Positions 51,371 through 59,391 of a stretch of DNA of 64,000 nucleotides are shown in pieces (position 1 is the first letter of the stretch; every line of letters starts with the position of its first letter). The notes under the pieces are model-generated. The model was not told the DNA's origin. It ran no database searches and saw nothing but the letters and a program-made list of their open reading frames with translations. A program made the position numbers and the translations under genes. This DNA is from Streptomyces lavendulae subsp. lavendulae (GTDB taxonomy: Bacteria > Actinomycetota > Actinomycetes > Streptomycetales > Streptomycetaceae), in NCBI RefSeq assembly GCF_002803845.1, contig NZ_CP024985.1, positions 3,224,001 to 3,288,000 of the forward strand. Direction: 5' to 3'.

Positions 51371-52174
51371 ATGGCCGACAGCGTGCTCTACGAAGTGACC
51401 GACGGACTCGCGACCGTCACGATCAACCGGCCCGACGCGATGAACGCCATGAACACGGAGACGAAGGTCGCCCTGCGCGACGCGCTCCGGGCGGCCGGCG
51501 CCGACACCGCGGTACGGGCGGTCCTGCTGACCGCCGCCGGGACCCGGGCCTTCTGCGTGGGGCAGGACCTCAAGGAGCACGTCGGGAACCTGGCGGCGGA
51601 CCGCGAGAGCGGCTCGAAGCTCACGATGAGCACCGTCTCCGAGCACTACAACCCGATCGTGCGGGCCCTGACGGAGATGCCGAAGCCCGTCGTGGCCGGG
51701 GTGAACGGCGTCGCTGCCGGAGCGGGCTTCGGCTTCGCGCTCGCCGCGGACTTCCGCGTCGTCGCCGACACCGCCTCCTTCAACACCTCCTTCGCGGGCG
51801 TCGCGCTGACCGCCGACTCCGGGGTGTCCTGGACCCTGCCCCGCCTGATCGGCGCCTCCCGGGCGTCCGACCTGCTGCTGTTCCCCCGCTCCGTCAAGGC
51901 GCAGGAGGCGTACGACCTCGGCATCGCCAACCGCCTGGTCCCCGCGGAGTCCCTGCACGCGGAGGCCGAGGCCGTGGCCCGCGCCCTCGCCGCCGGCCCG
52001 ACCGTGGCCTACGCGGCCCTGAAGGAGTCCCTGGCGTACGGGGCCTCGCACTCCCTCTCCGAGGCCCTGGAGCGGGAGGACGTGCTCCAGACCCGTGCGG
52101 GTGCCTCCGAGGACCACTCCATCGCCGTCCAGGCCTTCCTCTCGAAGCAGCCGCCGCGCTACCTCGGCCGCTGA
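51371..52174 (+). CDS. Enoyl-CoA hydratase/isomerase family protein
   Basis: 267-aa crotonase-fold protein. Oxyanion-hole segments are VLLTAAGTRAFCVGQDLKEHV and NGVAAGAGFGFALAADFRV. The family's two acid sites are present in part: Asp in VALTADSGVSWTLPRLIG, as in PaaG/PaaF-like isomerases. It likely acts in fatty or aromatic acid degradation. A single gene convergent with tag. Confidence 0.9.
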   Translation: MADSVLYEVTDGLATVTINRPDAMNAMNTETKVALRDALRAAGADTAVRAVLLTAAGTRAFCVGQDLKEHVGNLAADRESGSKLTMSTVSEHYNPIVRALTEMPKPVVAGVNGVAAGAGFGFALAADFRVVADTASFNTSFAGVALTADSGVSWTLPRLIGASRASDLLLFPRSVKAQEAYDLGIANRLVPAESLHAEAEAVARALAAGPTVAYAALKESLAYGASHSLSEALEREDVLQTRAGASEDHSIAVQAFLSKQPPRYLGR

Positions 52175-52178
52175 CGCC

Positions 52179-52760
52179 TCACCCCTCGCGGGAGACGCAG
52201 CCCGCGAGGTGGTCGTTGACCAGGCCGCACGCCTGCATCAGGGCGTAGGCCGTGGTCGGCCCGACGAAGCGGATGCCCGCCTTCTTCAGGGCCTTGGCCA
52301 GGGCCGTGGACTCCGGGGTCACCGCCGGCACGTCGGCGGTGGTCCTCGGGGCCCGGCCCGGCTTCTTCGGGGCGTGGGACCAGACCAGCGCGTCCAGCTC
52401 CCCCGCCTCCCAGCCGGCCAGCACCTTCGCGTTGGTGAGGGTGGCCTCGATCTTGGCCCGGTTGCGGATGATCCCCTCGTCGGCCATCAGCCGTTCGGCG
52501 TCGGCCGGGCCGAACTCCGCGACGGAGGCGATCCGGAAGTCCGAGAAGGCCTTGCGGAACCCCTCGCGCCTGCGCAGGATCGTCAGCCACGACAGCCCCG
52601 ACTGGAAGGCCTCCAGGCACAGCCGCTCGTAGAGGGCGTCGTCCCCGTGGACCGGCTTGCCCCACTCGGTGTCGTGGTAGGCCACGTAGTCCTCCGTGGA
52701 GAGCCCCCACGGGCAGCGCAGCCCGCCGTCCGGGCCGGCCACCGGCCCCGCGCCGCTCAC
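52179..52760 (-). CDS. tag: DNA-3-methyladenine glycosylase I (Tag)
   Basis: 193 aa from the GTG at 52760, overlapping the upstream DivIVA-domain gene by 4 bp. It excises 3-methyladenine from DNA. Signature: RCPWGLSTEDYVAYHDTEWGKPVHGD, LCLEAFQSGLSWLTILRRREGFRKAF, and the zinc residues: Cys at the start (RCPW), His in YHDTEW, and CGLVNDHLAGC at the end. Length is normal. Confidence 0.95.
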   Translation of the reverse strand: MSGAGPVAGPDGGLRCPWGLSTEDYVAYHDTEWGKPVHGDDALYERLCLEAFQSGLSWLTILRRREGFRKAFSDFRIASVAEFGPADAERLMADEGIIRNRAKIEATLTNAKVLAGWEAGELDALVWSHAPKKPGRAPRTTADVPAVTPESTALAKALKKAGIRFVGPTTAYALMQACGLVNDHLAGCVSREG

Positions 52761-53104
52761 CGCTCGTCCTTGTGGAGGTCGACCCGGTCCGCCGGGGCGG
52801 CCGGGGCGGCCGGCGCCTGGGCGCGCGCAGCGGTCAGCTCGGCGATCCGCGCGTCCCGCTCGGCGAGCTCCGCTCCGAGCCGGTCCAGCACGTCGTCCAC
52901 CTCGGCCATCCGGTAGCCGCGCGGCGCGACCGGCAGCCGCAGGGCGTCGATGTCGTCCCGCACCACCGGCCGGCTCTCGGGCAGCGCGTCGGCCACCCGG
53001 TCCGGCTCCGCCTCGGGCAGTACGGCTTCCGCGCCTCCGCCGACCACCGCGAGGGTGACCGCGGTCACGACCACGACCAGCGCGATCAGCAAGAACCAGA
53101 ACAC
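52757..53104 (-). CDS. DivIVA-domain membrane protein
   Basis: 115 aa from the GTG at 53104 (GGGGAG six bases upstream; a TTG two codons earlier is too close to the ribosome site). One N-terminal membrane helix (VFWFLLIALVVVVTAVTLAVV), then a short DivIVA motif, LPVAPRGYRMAEVDDVLDRLGAELAERDARIAEL, and a Pro/Ala tail. Such proteins may localise to curved or polar membrane. Cotranscribed with tag. Confidence 0.85.
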   Translation of the reverse strand: MFWFLLIALVVVVTAVTLAVVGGGAEAVLPEAEPDRVADALPESRPVVRDDIDALRLPVAPRGYRMAEVDDVLDRLGAELAERDARIAELTAARAQAPAAPAAPADRVDLHKDER

Positions 53105-53186
53105 GATCAACTCCCCTGAGAGACTCCGGCCACCAGGTTAAGGTCGCAGACGAGGCGCGAGGGTCGCCGAAGGAGGAAAGAGCAGG

Positions 53187-54047
53187 ATGCTGCGACTGGG
53201 CAGGCGCGAGTTCGACCCCCACGAGCCGGTGATCATGGCCATCGTGAACCGGACCCCGGACTCCTTCTACGACCAGGGCGCGACCTTCCGCGACGAGCCC
53301 GCGCTGGACCGGGTGGAGCAGGCGGTCGCCGAGGGCGCCGCGATCATCGACATCGGCGGGGTCAAGGCCGGTCCCGGCGAGCACGTGGACGCGGCGGAGG
53401 AGGCCCGGCGCACGGTCGGCTTCGTCGCGGAGGTGCGCCGCCGCCACCCGGGCGTGGTGATCAGCGTGGACACCTGGCGGCACGAGGTCGGCGAGGCCGT
53501 GTGCGAGGCCGGGGCGGACGTGCTGAACGACGCGTGGGGCGGGGTGGACCCCCGGCTGGCGGAGGTCGCCGCGCGCCACGGGGCGGGCATCGTCTGCACC
53601 CACGCGGGCGGGGTGGAGCCCCGGACCCGGCCGCACCGGACCTCGTACGAGGACGTCATGGAGGACATCCTGCGCGTCACGGTCGGGCTCGCGGAGCGGG
53701 CGGCGGCGCTGGGCGTCCCCCGGGAGTCGATCATGATCGACCCGGGTCACGACTTCGGGAAGAACACCCGGCACTCGCTGGAGGCGACCCGCCGGCTTTC
53801 GGAGATGACGGACACCGGCTGGCCGGTGCTGGTCTCCCTGTCGAACAAGGACTTCGTCGGCGAGACCCTCGACAAGCCGGTCAAGGAGCGCCTGCTGGGA
53901 ACGCTGGCCACCACGGCCGTCTCGGCCTGGCTCGGGGCCCAGGTCTACCGGGTCCACGAGGTGGCGGAGACCAGGCAGATCCTCGACATGGTGGCCTCGA
54001 TCAAGGGCCACCGCCCCCCGGCCGTCGCCCGCCGCGGCCTGGCCTGA
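53187..54047 (+). CDS. FolP2-like dihydropteroate synthase homologue
   Basis: 286 aa, AGGAGG-type site before ATG. TIM-barrel pterin-binding fold: VIMAIVNRTPDSFYDQGATF, GAAIIDIGGVKAGPG, VISVDTWRHEV, DVLNDAWGG, MIDPGHDFGKNTRHSLE. Compared with typical DHPS (NVTPDSFSDGG, DPGxGFGKT), several motif positions differ, as in mycobacterial FolP2, whose DHPS activity is doubtful. Its order beside the LOG, DivIVA-domain and tag genes matches mycobacteria. Whether it makes dihydropteroate is unproven. Confidence 0.85.
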   Translation: MLRLGRREFDPHEPVIMAIVNRTPDSFYDQGATFRDEPALDRVEQAVAEGAAIIDIGGVKAGPGEHVDAAEEARRTVGFVAEVRRRHPGVVISVDTWRHEVGEAVCEAGADVLNDAWGGVDPRLAEVAARHGAGIVCTHAGGVEPRTRPHRTSYEDVMEDILRVTVGLAERAAALGVPRESIMIDPGHDFGKNTRHSLEATRRLSEMTDTGWPVLVSLSNKDFVGETLDKPVKERLLGTLATTAVSAWLGAQVYRVHEVAETRQILDMVASIKGHRPPAVARRGLA

Positions 54048-54081
54048 GGGCCCGCGCGGCCCGGGGGCCGCCGCGGCCGGT

Positions 54082-54113
54082 CCGTCCCCGTGCGGTCTCC
54101 CGCCCGGGGACGG
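54082..54113. terminator. Weak terminator between folP2-like and LOG genes
   Basis: An 8-bp stem, CCGTCCCC (54082-54089) with GGGGACGG (54106-54113), 16-nt loop, between convergent genes. Confidence 0.45.
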
Positions 54114-54121
54114 TTCGGGAG

Positions 54122-54880
54122 CTACTTCCCGACTTCCTTCGTCACCAGCGCGATCGCCTCGTCCACGTCGTCCGTGACGTGGAAGAGGTAGAGGTCCTTC
54201 TCCGAGGCCTTGCCCTGCGCGATGACCGTGTTGCGCAGCCAGTCGATCAGGCCGCTCCAGTACTCCGTGCCGAACAGCACGATCGGGAACCGGGTGATCT
54301 TCTGGGTCTGCACCAGGGTCAGGGCCTCGAACATCTCGTCCAGCGTGCCGAGACCGCCCGGCAGCACCACGAACCCCTGGCTGTACTTCACGAACATCGT
54401 CTTGCGGACGAAGAAGTACCGGAAGTTCAGGCCGAGATCGACGTGCTGGTTGAGCCCCTGTTCGAAGGGGAGCTCGATGCCCAGGCCGACGGAGATGCCG
54501 TTCGCCTCGCGGGCGCCCTTGTTGGCCGCCTCCATCGCGCCGGGGCCGCCGCCGGTGATGACGGCGAAGCCGGCGTCCACCAGCGCGTGCCCGATCCGTA
54601 CGCCCGCCTCGTACTCCGGCGAGTCCACCGGAGTACGGGCCGACCCGAACACGCTGATCGCGGGCGGCAGCTCGGCGAGCGTGCCGAAGCCCTCGATGAA
54701 CTCCGACTGGATGCGCAGGACCCGCCAGGGATCGGTGTGCACCCACTCGGAGGGTCCGGCCGAGTCCAGCAGCCGCTGGTCCGTCGTGCTGCCCGCCTGG
54801 ACCTGTCCCCGCCTGCGCAGCACCGGCCCGAGCTGCTGCTCCTCCGGCTTGCGACGGGACGAACCTTCAGGGTTGCCCAT
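54122..54880 (-). CDS. LOG-family protein (cytokinin-type phosphoribohydrolase)
   Basis: 252 aa, TIGR00730/LOG family. Rossmann-like fold with the nucleotide segments SVFGSARTP, ITGGGPGAMEAANKGA and the hallmark VVLPGGLGTLDEMFEALTLVQ (PGGxGTxxE). Family members cleave nucleoside 5'-monophosphates to base and ribose phosphate. A ~75-residue charged N-terminus is longer than in short LOG proteins. It is 64 bp downstream of dapE. Confidence 0.92.
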   Translation of the reverse strand: MGNPEGSSRRKPEEQQLGPVLRRRGQVQAGSTTDQRLLDSAGPSEWVHTDPWRVLRIQSEFIEGFGTLAELPPAISVFGSARTPVDSPEYEAGVRIGHALVDAGFAVITGGGPGAMEAANKGAREANGISVGLGIELPFEQGLNQHVDLGLNFRYFFVRKTMFVKYSQGFVVLPGGLGTLDEMFEALTLVQTQKITRFPIVLFGTEYWSGLIDWLRNTVIAQGKASEKDLYLFHVTDDVDEAIALVTKEVGK

Positions 54881-54944
54881 GATGTGCTCCCTCCTGCTGA
54901 TCGTTGGATCAGGTTAGGCGCACGAAGGTGACGGCAGGTGGAAT

Positions 54945-56024
54945 TCAGGAGGTCAGCCAGGCGCGGAGTCGTTCCTCGCAGTGCAGGATCGCCTTCGTCT
55001 CGACGCGTTCGTCGACCTTGTGGGCCAGCAGGGCGTCGCCCGGACCGTAGTTCACCGCGGGGACGCCCAGCGCGCTGAAGCGGGACACGTCCGTCCAGCC
55101 GAACTTGGGCATGGCGTGGCCGCCGACGGCCTCCATGAAGGCCGCGGCGGCCGGGTGGGAGAGGCCGGGGAGGGCGCCGGGGGACGAGTCGTCGACGACG
55201 AACTCGTCGATGTCGCAGTCGGCGAAGACCTCGCGCACGTGGGCCAGCGCGTCGGCCTCGCTGCGGTCGGGGGCGTAGCGGAAGTTCACCGTGACCGTGC
55301 AGCGGTCGGGGATGACGTTGTTGGCGACGCCGCCCTCGATCCGGACCGCGTTGAGGCCCTCGTGGAACTCCAGGCCGTCGATGACCGGCCTGCGGGGCTC
55401 GTACGCGGCCAGCTTCGCCAGGATCGGGCTCGCGGCGTGGATGGCGTTGGCGCCCATCCAGCTGCGGGCGGAGTGGGCACGCTCGCCCTTGGTGCGCAGC
55501 AGGACGCGCAGGGTGCCCTGGCAGCCGCCCTCGACTTCGGCGTCGGAGGGCTCCAGCAGGACGGCGAAGTCGCCGGTCAGCCAGTCGGGATGGGCCGCGG
55601 CGACCTTGCCGAGGCCGTTGAGGTCGGCGGCGACCTCCTCCTGGTCGTAGAAGACGAAGGTGAGGTCGCGGTTGGGCTCGGGGACGGTGGCCGCGATCCT
55701 CAGCTGCACGGCGACCCCGGACTTCATGTCCGTGGTGCCGCAGCCCCACAGGACGTCGTTCTCGTCCAGGCGGGAGGGCACGTTGTCGGCGATCGGCACG
55801 GTGTCGAGGTGGCCGGCGAGTACGACGCGCTCGGCGCGGCCGAGGTGCGTACGGGCGACGACGTTGTTGCCGTGGCGGTCGACGGTCAGGTGTGCGAGGC
55901 CGCGCAGCGCGTTCTCCACGAGGTCGGCGAGTGCCTTCTCGTCGCCGCTCACGGATGGGATGTCGACGAGCCGGGCGGTCAGCTCGGCAGCGTCCAGGGT
56001 GAGGTCCAGCTCGGATTCGGACAT
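54945..56024 (-). CDS. dapE: Succinyl-diaminopimelate desuccinylase (DapE)
   Basis: 359 aa, M20 di-zinc hydrolase of lysine and cell-wall diaminopimelate synthesis. Metal motifs LAGHLDTVPIAD and CGTTDMKSGVAV, catalytic Glu in VFYDQEEVAADLNGLG, and late NYGPGDALLAHKVDERVE. Length fits actinobacterial DapE. dapC lies 2 kb to the right. It is divergent from the lysozyme-like gene, with an 87-bp promoter region. Confidence 0.93.
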   Translation of the reverse strand: MSESELDLTLDAAELTARLVDIPSVSGDEKALADLVENALRGLAHLTVDRHGNNVVARTHLGRAERVVLAGHLDTVPIADNVPSRLDENDVLWGCGTTDMKSGVAVQLRIAATVPEPNRDLTFVFYDQEEVAADLNGLGKVAAAHPDWLTGDFAVLLEPSDAEVEGGCQGTLRVLLRTKGERAHSARSWMGANAIHAASPILAKLAAYEPRRPVIDGLEFHEGLNAVRIEGGVANNVIPDRCTVTVNFRYAPDRSEADALAHVREVFADCDIDEFVVDDSSPGALPGLSHPAAAAFMEAVGGHAMPKFGWTDVSRFSALGVPAVNYGPGDALLAHKVDERVETKAILHCEERLRAWLTS

Positions 56025-56075
56025 GGACCCGACCCTAACGCCCCGGGATGCGCCGGAACGGGGTCCGTCCGGTCA

Positions 56076-56104
56076 CTGGACGCGTCGAACGCCTCAAGTA
56101 CGGT
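56076..56104 (+). promoter_or_regulatory. Promoter giving a leaderless mRNA
   Basis: CTGGAC (56076-56081), 17 bp, TACGGT (56099-56104). The expected start point falls on or next to the GTG at 56112, which has no ribosome site. Confidence 0.55.
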
Positions 56105-56111
56105 GGGCCGC

Positions 56112-57080
56112 GTGTCCGAGACCGATCGCTCCCGTCCCCGCCGCCGCAGGCCGCTCCGCGTGGCCCTGGGTCTGGCCGTCCTGCTCGCGGTGGCCGGCTA
56201 CTTCGCCGTGCAGCGGTCCTCCACCGGTGGTGGCGCCCCGTATTGCACGGTCACGGCGACCGGGGCCGGCGGCACTTCACCCGGCACCGTGCAGACGTAC
56301 GAGATGACTCCCGAACAGGCCGCCAACGCGGCGACGATAGCCGCCGTCGGGATCTCCAAGGGGCTCCCGGACCGGGCGGTGACCATCGCGCTGGCGACGG
56401 CGATGCAGGAGTCGGCGCTGCGCAACCTCGACCATGGCGACCGGGACTCGCTGGGCCTGTTCCAGCAGCGGCCCTCGCAGGGCTGGGGCACCCCGGAGCA
56501 GATCATGGACCCGGTGTACTCGGCGGGGATCTTCTACGACCGGCTCGCCGAGATCAAGGGGTACACGCGGCTGCCGCTGACGGTGGCCGCGCAGAAGGTG
56601 CAGCTCAGCGGCTTCCCGCAGGCCTACGCGAAGCACGAGCCGGACGCGACGGTGCTGACGGCCGCCTTCGGCGAGAGCGCCACGCCGGCCACGCTGACCT
56701 GCTCGGGCCCGGCCCCGCAGCCGGGCGACCCGGAGAAGGTCCGCTCGGAACTGACCCGGGCCTTCGGCAAGGAGGCCCTCGGCGGTGCCCACGCCCCGGC
56801 CGCGGCGGGCCGCGCGAAGCCGGGCGCGGTCCCGGAGGCCGAGGTCTCCCTGCGGCTGCGCAAGGACGGCGGGCCGGGCGAGGCGCGCCGGGGCCGGGCG
56901 ATGGCCCACTGGGCGGTGGCCCGTTCGAACGAACTGGGGGTCGCCCGGGTCTCGTACGGCACCTCGCGCTGGACCGCGGGCGACGACGGGGGTGCCTGGC
57001 GGCCGCGGAGCGCGGGCGGGACGGACCCGTACGACCCGGCACCGGACGAGGTGCGGATCTTCGTCGCCCGCCGGGGCTGA
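56112..57080 (+). CDS. Membrane-anchored lysozyme-like (SLT-fold-like) protein
   Basis: 322 aa from the GTG at 56112 (GTG at 56103 also in frame). One N-terminal membrane helix (LRVALGLAVLLAVAGYFAVQ), then an extracellular region TIALATAMQESALRNLDHGDRDSLGLFQQRPSQGWGTPEQIMDP, which resembles the catalytic Glu helix and GLFQ motif of goose-type/SLT lysozymes. C-terminal ~110 residues are soluble and charged. Homologues are often wrongly called 'heavy metal transporter'. A peptidoglycan role is likely but unproven. Confidence 0.8.
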   Translation: MSETDRSRPRRRRPLRVALGLAVLLAVAGYFAVQRSSTGGGAPYCTVTATGAGGTSPGTVQTYEMTPEQAANAATIAAVGISKGLPDRAVTIALATAMQESALRNLDHGDRDSLGLFQQRPSQGWGTPEQIMDPVYSAGIFYDRLAEIKGYTRLPLTVAAQKVQLSGFPQAYAKHEPDATVLTAAFGESATPATLTCSGPAPQPGDPEKVRSELTRAFGKEALGGAHAPAAAGRAKPGAVPEAEVSLRLRKDGGPGEARRGRAMAHWAVARSNELGVARVSYGTSRWTAGDDGGAWRPRSAGGTDPYDPAPDEVRIFVARRG

Positions 57081-57310
57081 CGCGGGAACCGGCCGTGCGT
57101 ACGGGGCCTCACCCGTGCGGGGGTGTCCGGACGGCCGGGCCGGACGGGCCGTGAGCGGACGGAAGGCCTGGTGGGCGCGCATCCGATGCGTTTGTCGCGG
57201 AAGCCGATTAAACGATGCGTTACTGATCCTTTACCCGCCGGGTCCGCAACTCCACCCACCCCGGCAGCGGTTGTACACGGCGTACTCAGCCGCTACCGCT
57301 TAGGAGCATC

Positions 57311-57682
57311 ATGTCCCTCCCCCTGACCAGCCGGATCGCCCGCGCCGCGCTTCTCCTCGCAGCCGGAACCGCTCCCGTGGTCGGTGCGGCCGGCGCGGCC
57401 AGCGCCGCGGGCCTGGAGTCCGTGCCGCAGCTGGGCTCGCTGACCGCGCCGGACGCCTCCGCCGCCACGCAGGCCGCGGACACCGTGGCCGGTGCCGTCC
57501 CGGCCGCCGCCCCCGCCGCCGCCGTGGCGGACGGTGCGGGCGGGATGCTGGGCGGGCTGCCGGTCGCCGGTCAGCTGCCGGTGAAGGACCTGCCGGTGAA
57601 GGACCTGCCGGTGAAGGACCTGCCCGTCGGCCAGCTGCCGGTGAGCACCCTCCCGCTGGGCGGGCTCCCGCTCGGGGGCTGA
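57311..57682 (+). CDS. Secreted small protein with LPVKD repeats
   Basis: 123 aa. Signal peptide MSLPLTSRIARAALLLAAGT ending at GAASAAG; the mature part is Ala/Gly/Val-rich and has no Cys. The end is built of pentapeptides: LPVKD three times, then LPVGQ, LPVST, LPLGG. An AT-rich spacer with a possible promoter and a strong terminator flank it. It is a Streptomyces-typical secreted protein of unknown function, sometimes misannotated as ATP-binding. Confidence 0.8.
   Translation: MSLPLTSRIARAALLLAAGTAPVVGAAGAASAAGLESVPQLGSLTAPDASAATQAADTVAGAVPAAAPAAAVADGAGGMLGGLPVAGQLPVKDLPVKDLPVKDLPVGQLPVSTLPLGGLPLGG
57575..57649 (+). repeat. 15-bp tandem repeat encoding LPVKD-type units
   Basis: Three exact copies of ctgccggtgaaggac (57575-57619) followed by two diverged copies (to 57649), in frame in the secreted protein gene. 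Confidence 0.9.
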
Positions 57683-57697
57683 CCCGCGGGGAACGCC

Positions 57698-57731
57698 GAA
57701 GGGGCCGGGAGTACGCACTCCCGGCCCCTTC
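57698..57731. terminator. Bidirectional terminator
   Basis: A perfect 15-bp stem (57698-57712 with 57717-57731), loop ACGC, between the secreted protein gene and dapC. Confidence 0.88.
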
Positions 57732-57755
57732 GGGTTGCCGCGGGGCGGCGGGGCC

Positions 57756-58850
57756 TCAGCCCAGGCGCTTGACGGCGGCCTCGACCCGCTCGTCGGTGGC
57801 GGTGAAGGCCACGCGGACGAAGTTCGCGCCGGCCTCGCCGTAGAAGTCGCCCGGCGCGACCAGGATGCCCAGGTCGGCGAGGTGGGCGACGGTGTCCCAG
57901 CAGGGCTCGTCGCGGGTCACCCACAGGTAGAGGCTGGCCTCGCTGTGCTCGACGCGGAAGCCGTGCGCCTCCAGGGCCGTGCGCAGGGCCTCGCGGCGGG
58001 CGGCGTAGCGGCCGCGCTGCTCCTCGACGTGGGCGTCGTCGCCGAGCGCCGCGACGACGGCGGCCTGGACGGGGGCGGCGGTCATCATGCCTCCGTGCTT
58101 GCGGATCTCCAGCAGTTCGCCGAGGACGGCGGCGTCACCGGCGATGAACGCGGCCCGGTACCCGGCCAGGTTGGAGCGCTTGGAGAGCGAGTGGACGGCC
58201 ACGATGCCCTCGTAGGAGCCTCCGCAGACCTCGTCGTGCAGGACGGAGACGGGCTCGGCCTCCCAGCCCAGTTCCAGGTAGCACTCGTCGCTGAAGAGCA
58301 GGATGCCGTGCTCGCGCGCCCAGGCGACGATCCGGATCAGCTCCTCCTTGGAGAGGACCTTCCCGGTGGGGTTGGACGGGGAGTTGAGCCACAGGAGCTT
58401 CACGCCGGCCGGGTCGAGCTCGGTCGGGTCGTCGTAGACCACCGCCTCGGCGCCGCACAGCCGCGCGCCGACCTCGTAGGTCGGGTAGGCGAGGCGCGGG
58501 TAGGCCACCTTGTCGCCGGCGCCGAGGCCCAGCTGGGTCGGCAGCCAGGCGACCAGTTCCTTGGAGCCCACCACGGGCAGGACGTTGCGGTGCCCGGCGG
58601 CGCTCGCGCCGAGCCGGCCGCGGAGCCAGCCGGTGATGGCGTCGCGCAGGGCGGGCGTCCCCCACACCGTCGGGTAGCCCGGGGAGTCCGCGGCGCCGAC
58701 CAGGGCGCGCTGGATCAGCTCCGGGACCGGGTCCACGGGCGTGCCGACGGAGAGGTCGACGATGCCGTCCGCATGGGCCGCCGCCGTGGCCTTGTACGGC
58801 TCCAGCTTGTCCCAGGGGAAGGCGGGAAGACGGTCGGAAACTGCGGCCAC
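57756..58850 (-). CDS. dapC: Succinyldiaminopimelate aminotransferase (DapC), PLP class I/II
   Basis: 364 aa from the GTG at 58850 (VAAVSDRLPAFPWDKLEPYK). Fold-type I aminotransferase: GYPTVWGTPALRDAI, LLWLNSPSNPTGKVLS, LFSDECYLELGW, and the PLP Lys in VHSLSKRSNLAGYRAAF. Transfers the amino group in diaminopimelate synthesis. It is 95 bp after the ferredoxin gene on the same strand, with a hairpin between; the same order occurs in mycobacteria. Confidence 0.92.
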   Translation of the reverse strand: MAAVSDRLPAFPWDKLEPYKATAAAHADGIVDLSVGTPVDPVPELIQRALVGAADSPGYPTVWGTPALRDAITGWLRGRLGASAAGHRNVLPVVGSKELVAWLPTQLGLGAGDKVAYPRLAYPTYEVGARLCGAEAVVYDDPTELDPAGVKLLWLNSPSNPTGKVLSKEELIRIVAWAREHGILLFSDECYLELGWEAEPVSVLHDEVCGGSYEGIVAVHSLSKRSNLAGYRAAFIAGDAAVLGELLEIRKHGGMMTAAPVQAAVVAALGDDAHVEEQRGRYAARREALRTALEAHGFRVEHSEASLYLWVTRDEPCWDTVAHLADLGILVAPGDFYGEAGANFVRVAFTATDERVEAAVKRLG

Positions 58851-58888
58851 GGTGGTCTCTGCTCTCTCTGAGGTGCGGGAAAACGGCT

Positions 58889-58922
58889 CGGTCCCGTGCG
58901 GCGGGAGTGCCGTACGGGACCG
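58889..58922 (-). terminator. Hairpin between the ferredoxin gene and dapC
   Basis: 14-bp stem with one mismatch (58889-58902 with 58909-58922), loop GGGAGT. It may end or reduce read-through from the ferredoxin gene. Confidence 0.7.
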
Positions 58923-58945
58923 AGGGGCGCGTCTGCCGTGAACGG

Positions 58946-59275
58946 TCAGTGCTCGCCGTTGATGTCGGCGGGCAGTGCGGCGACGAAGGGGTGGTCCCGC
59001 TCGATCAGACCGAGCTTGGAGGCACCACCGGGCGAACCGAGCTCGTCGAAGAACTCGACGTTCGCCTTGTAGTAGTCCTTCCACTCCTCCGGGGTGTCAT
59101 CCTCGTAGAAGATGGCCTCGACCGGACAGACCGGCTCACACGCGCCACAGTCGACGCACTCGTCCGGGTGGATGTACAAGGACCGCTGGCCCTCGTAGAT
59201 GCAGTCGACGGGGCACTCTTCGATGCATGCCTTGTCCTTGACGTCGACACAAGGCTCCGCGATGACGTAGGTCAC
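58946..59275 (-). CDS. fdxA: 7Fe-type ferredoxin
   Basis: 109 aa, GTG start. Small electron carrier. First cluster cysteines: C9, C17, C21 and C25 (CVDVKDKACIEECPVDCIYEG). Second set: CVDCGACEPVC at 40-50. The C9-x7-C17 spacing is that of 3Fe-4S/4Fe-4S ferredoxins. The ~55-residue tail is usual for actinobacterial FdxA/FdxC. Confidence 0.94.
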   Translation of the reverse strand: MTYVIAEPCVDVKDKACIEECPVDCIYEGQRSLYIHPDECVDCGACEPVCPVEAIFYEDDTPEEWKDYYKANVEFFDELGSPGGASKLGLIERDHPFVAALPADINGEH

Positions 59276-59391
59276 GCTCTCGTTCCTCCTCGGTAGGGCT
59301 TTCCATTCGCGCGGGAGCGCGGCGTCGTCGATGCCCGCACCTAGTATCTCCGTTCCCGGGCACGATCCGAACAGGAGGGGCGGACAGAGCT

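Noticed and set aside
57575..57649. CRISPR or regulatory repeat array
   Set aside because: Repeats are in frame and encode LPVKD units of a secreted protein.
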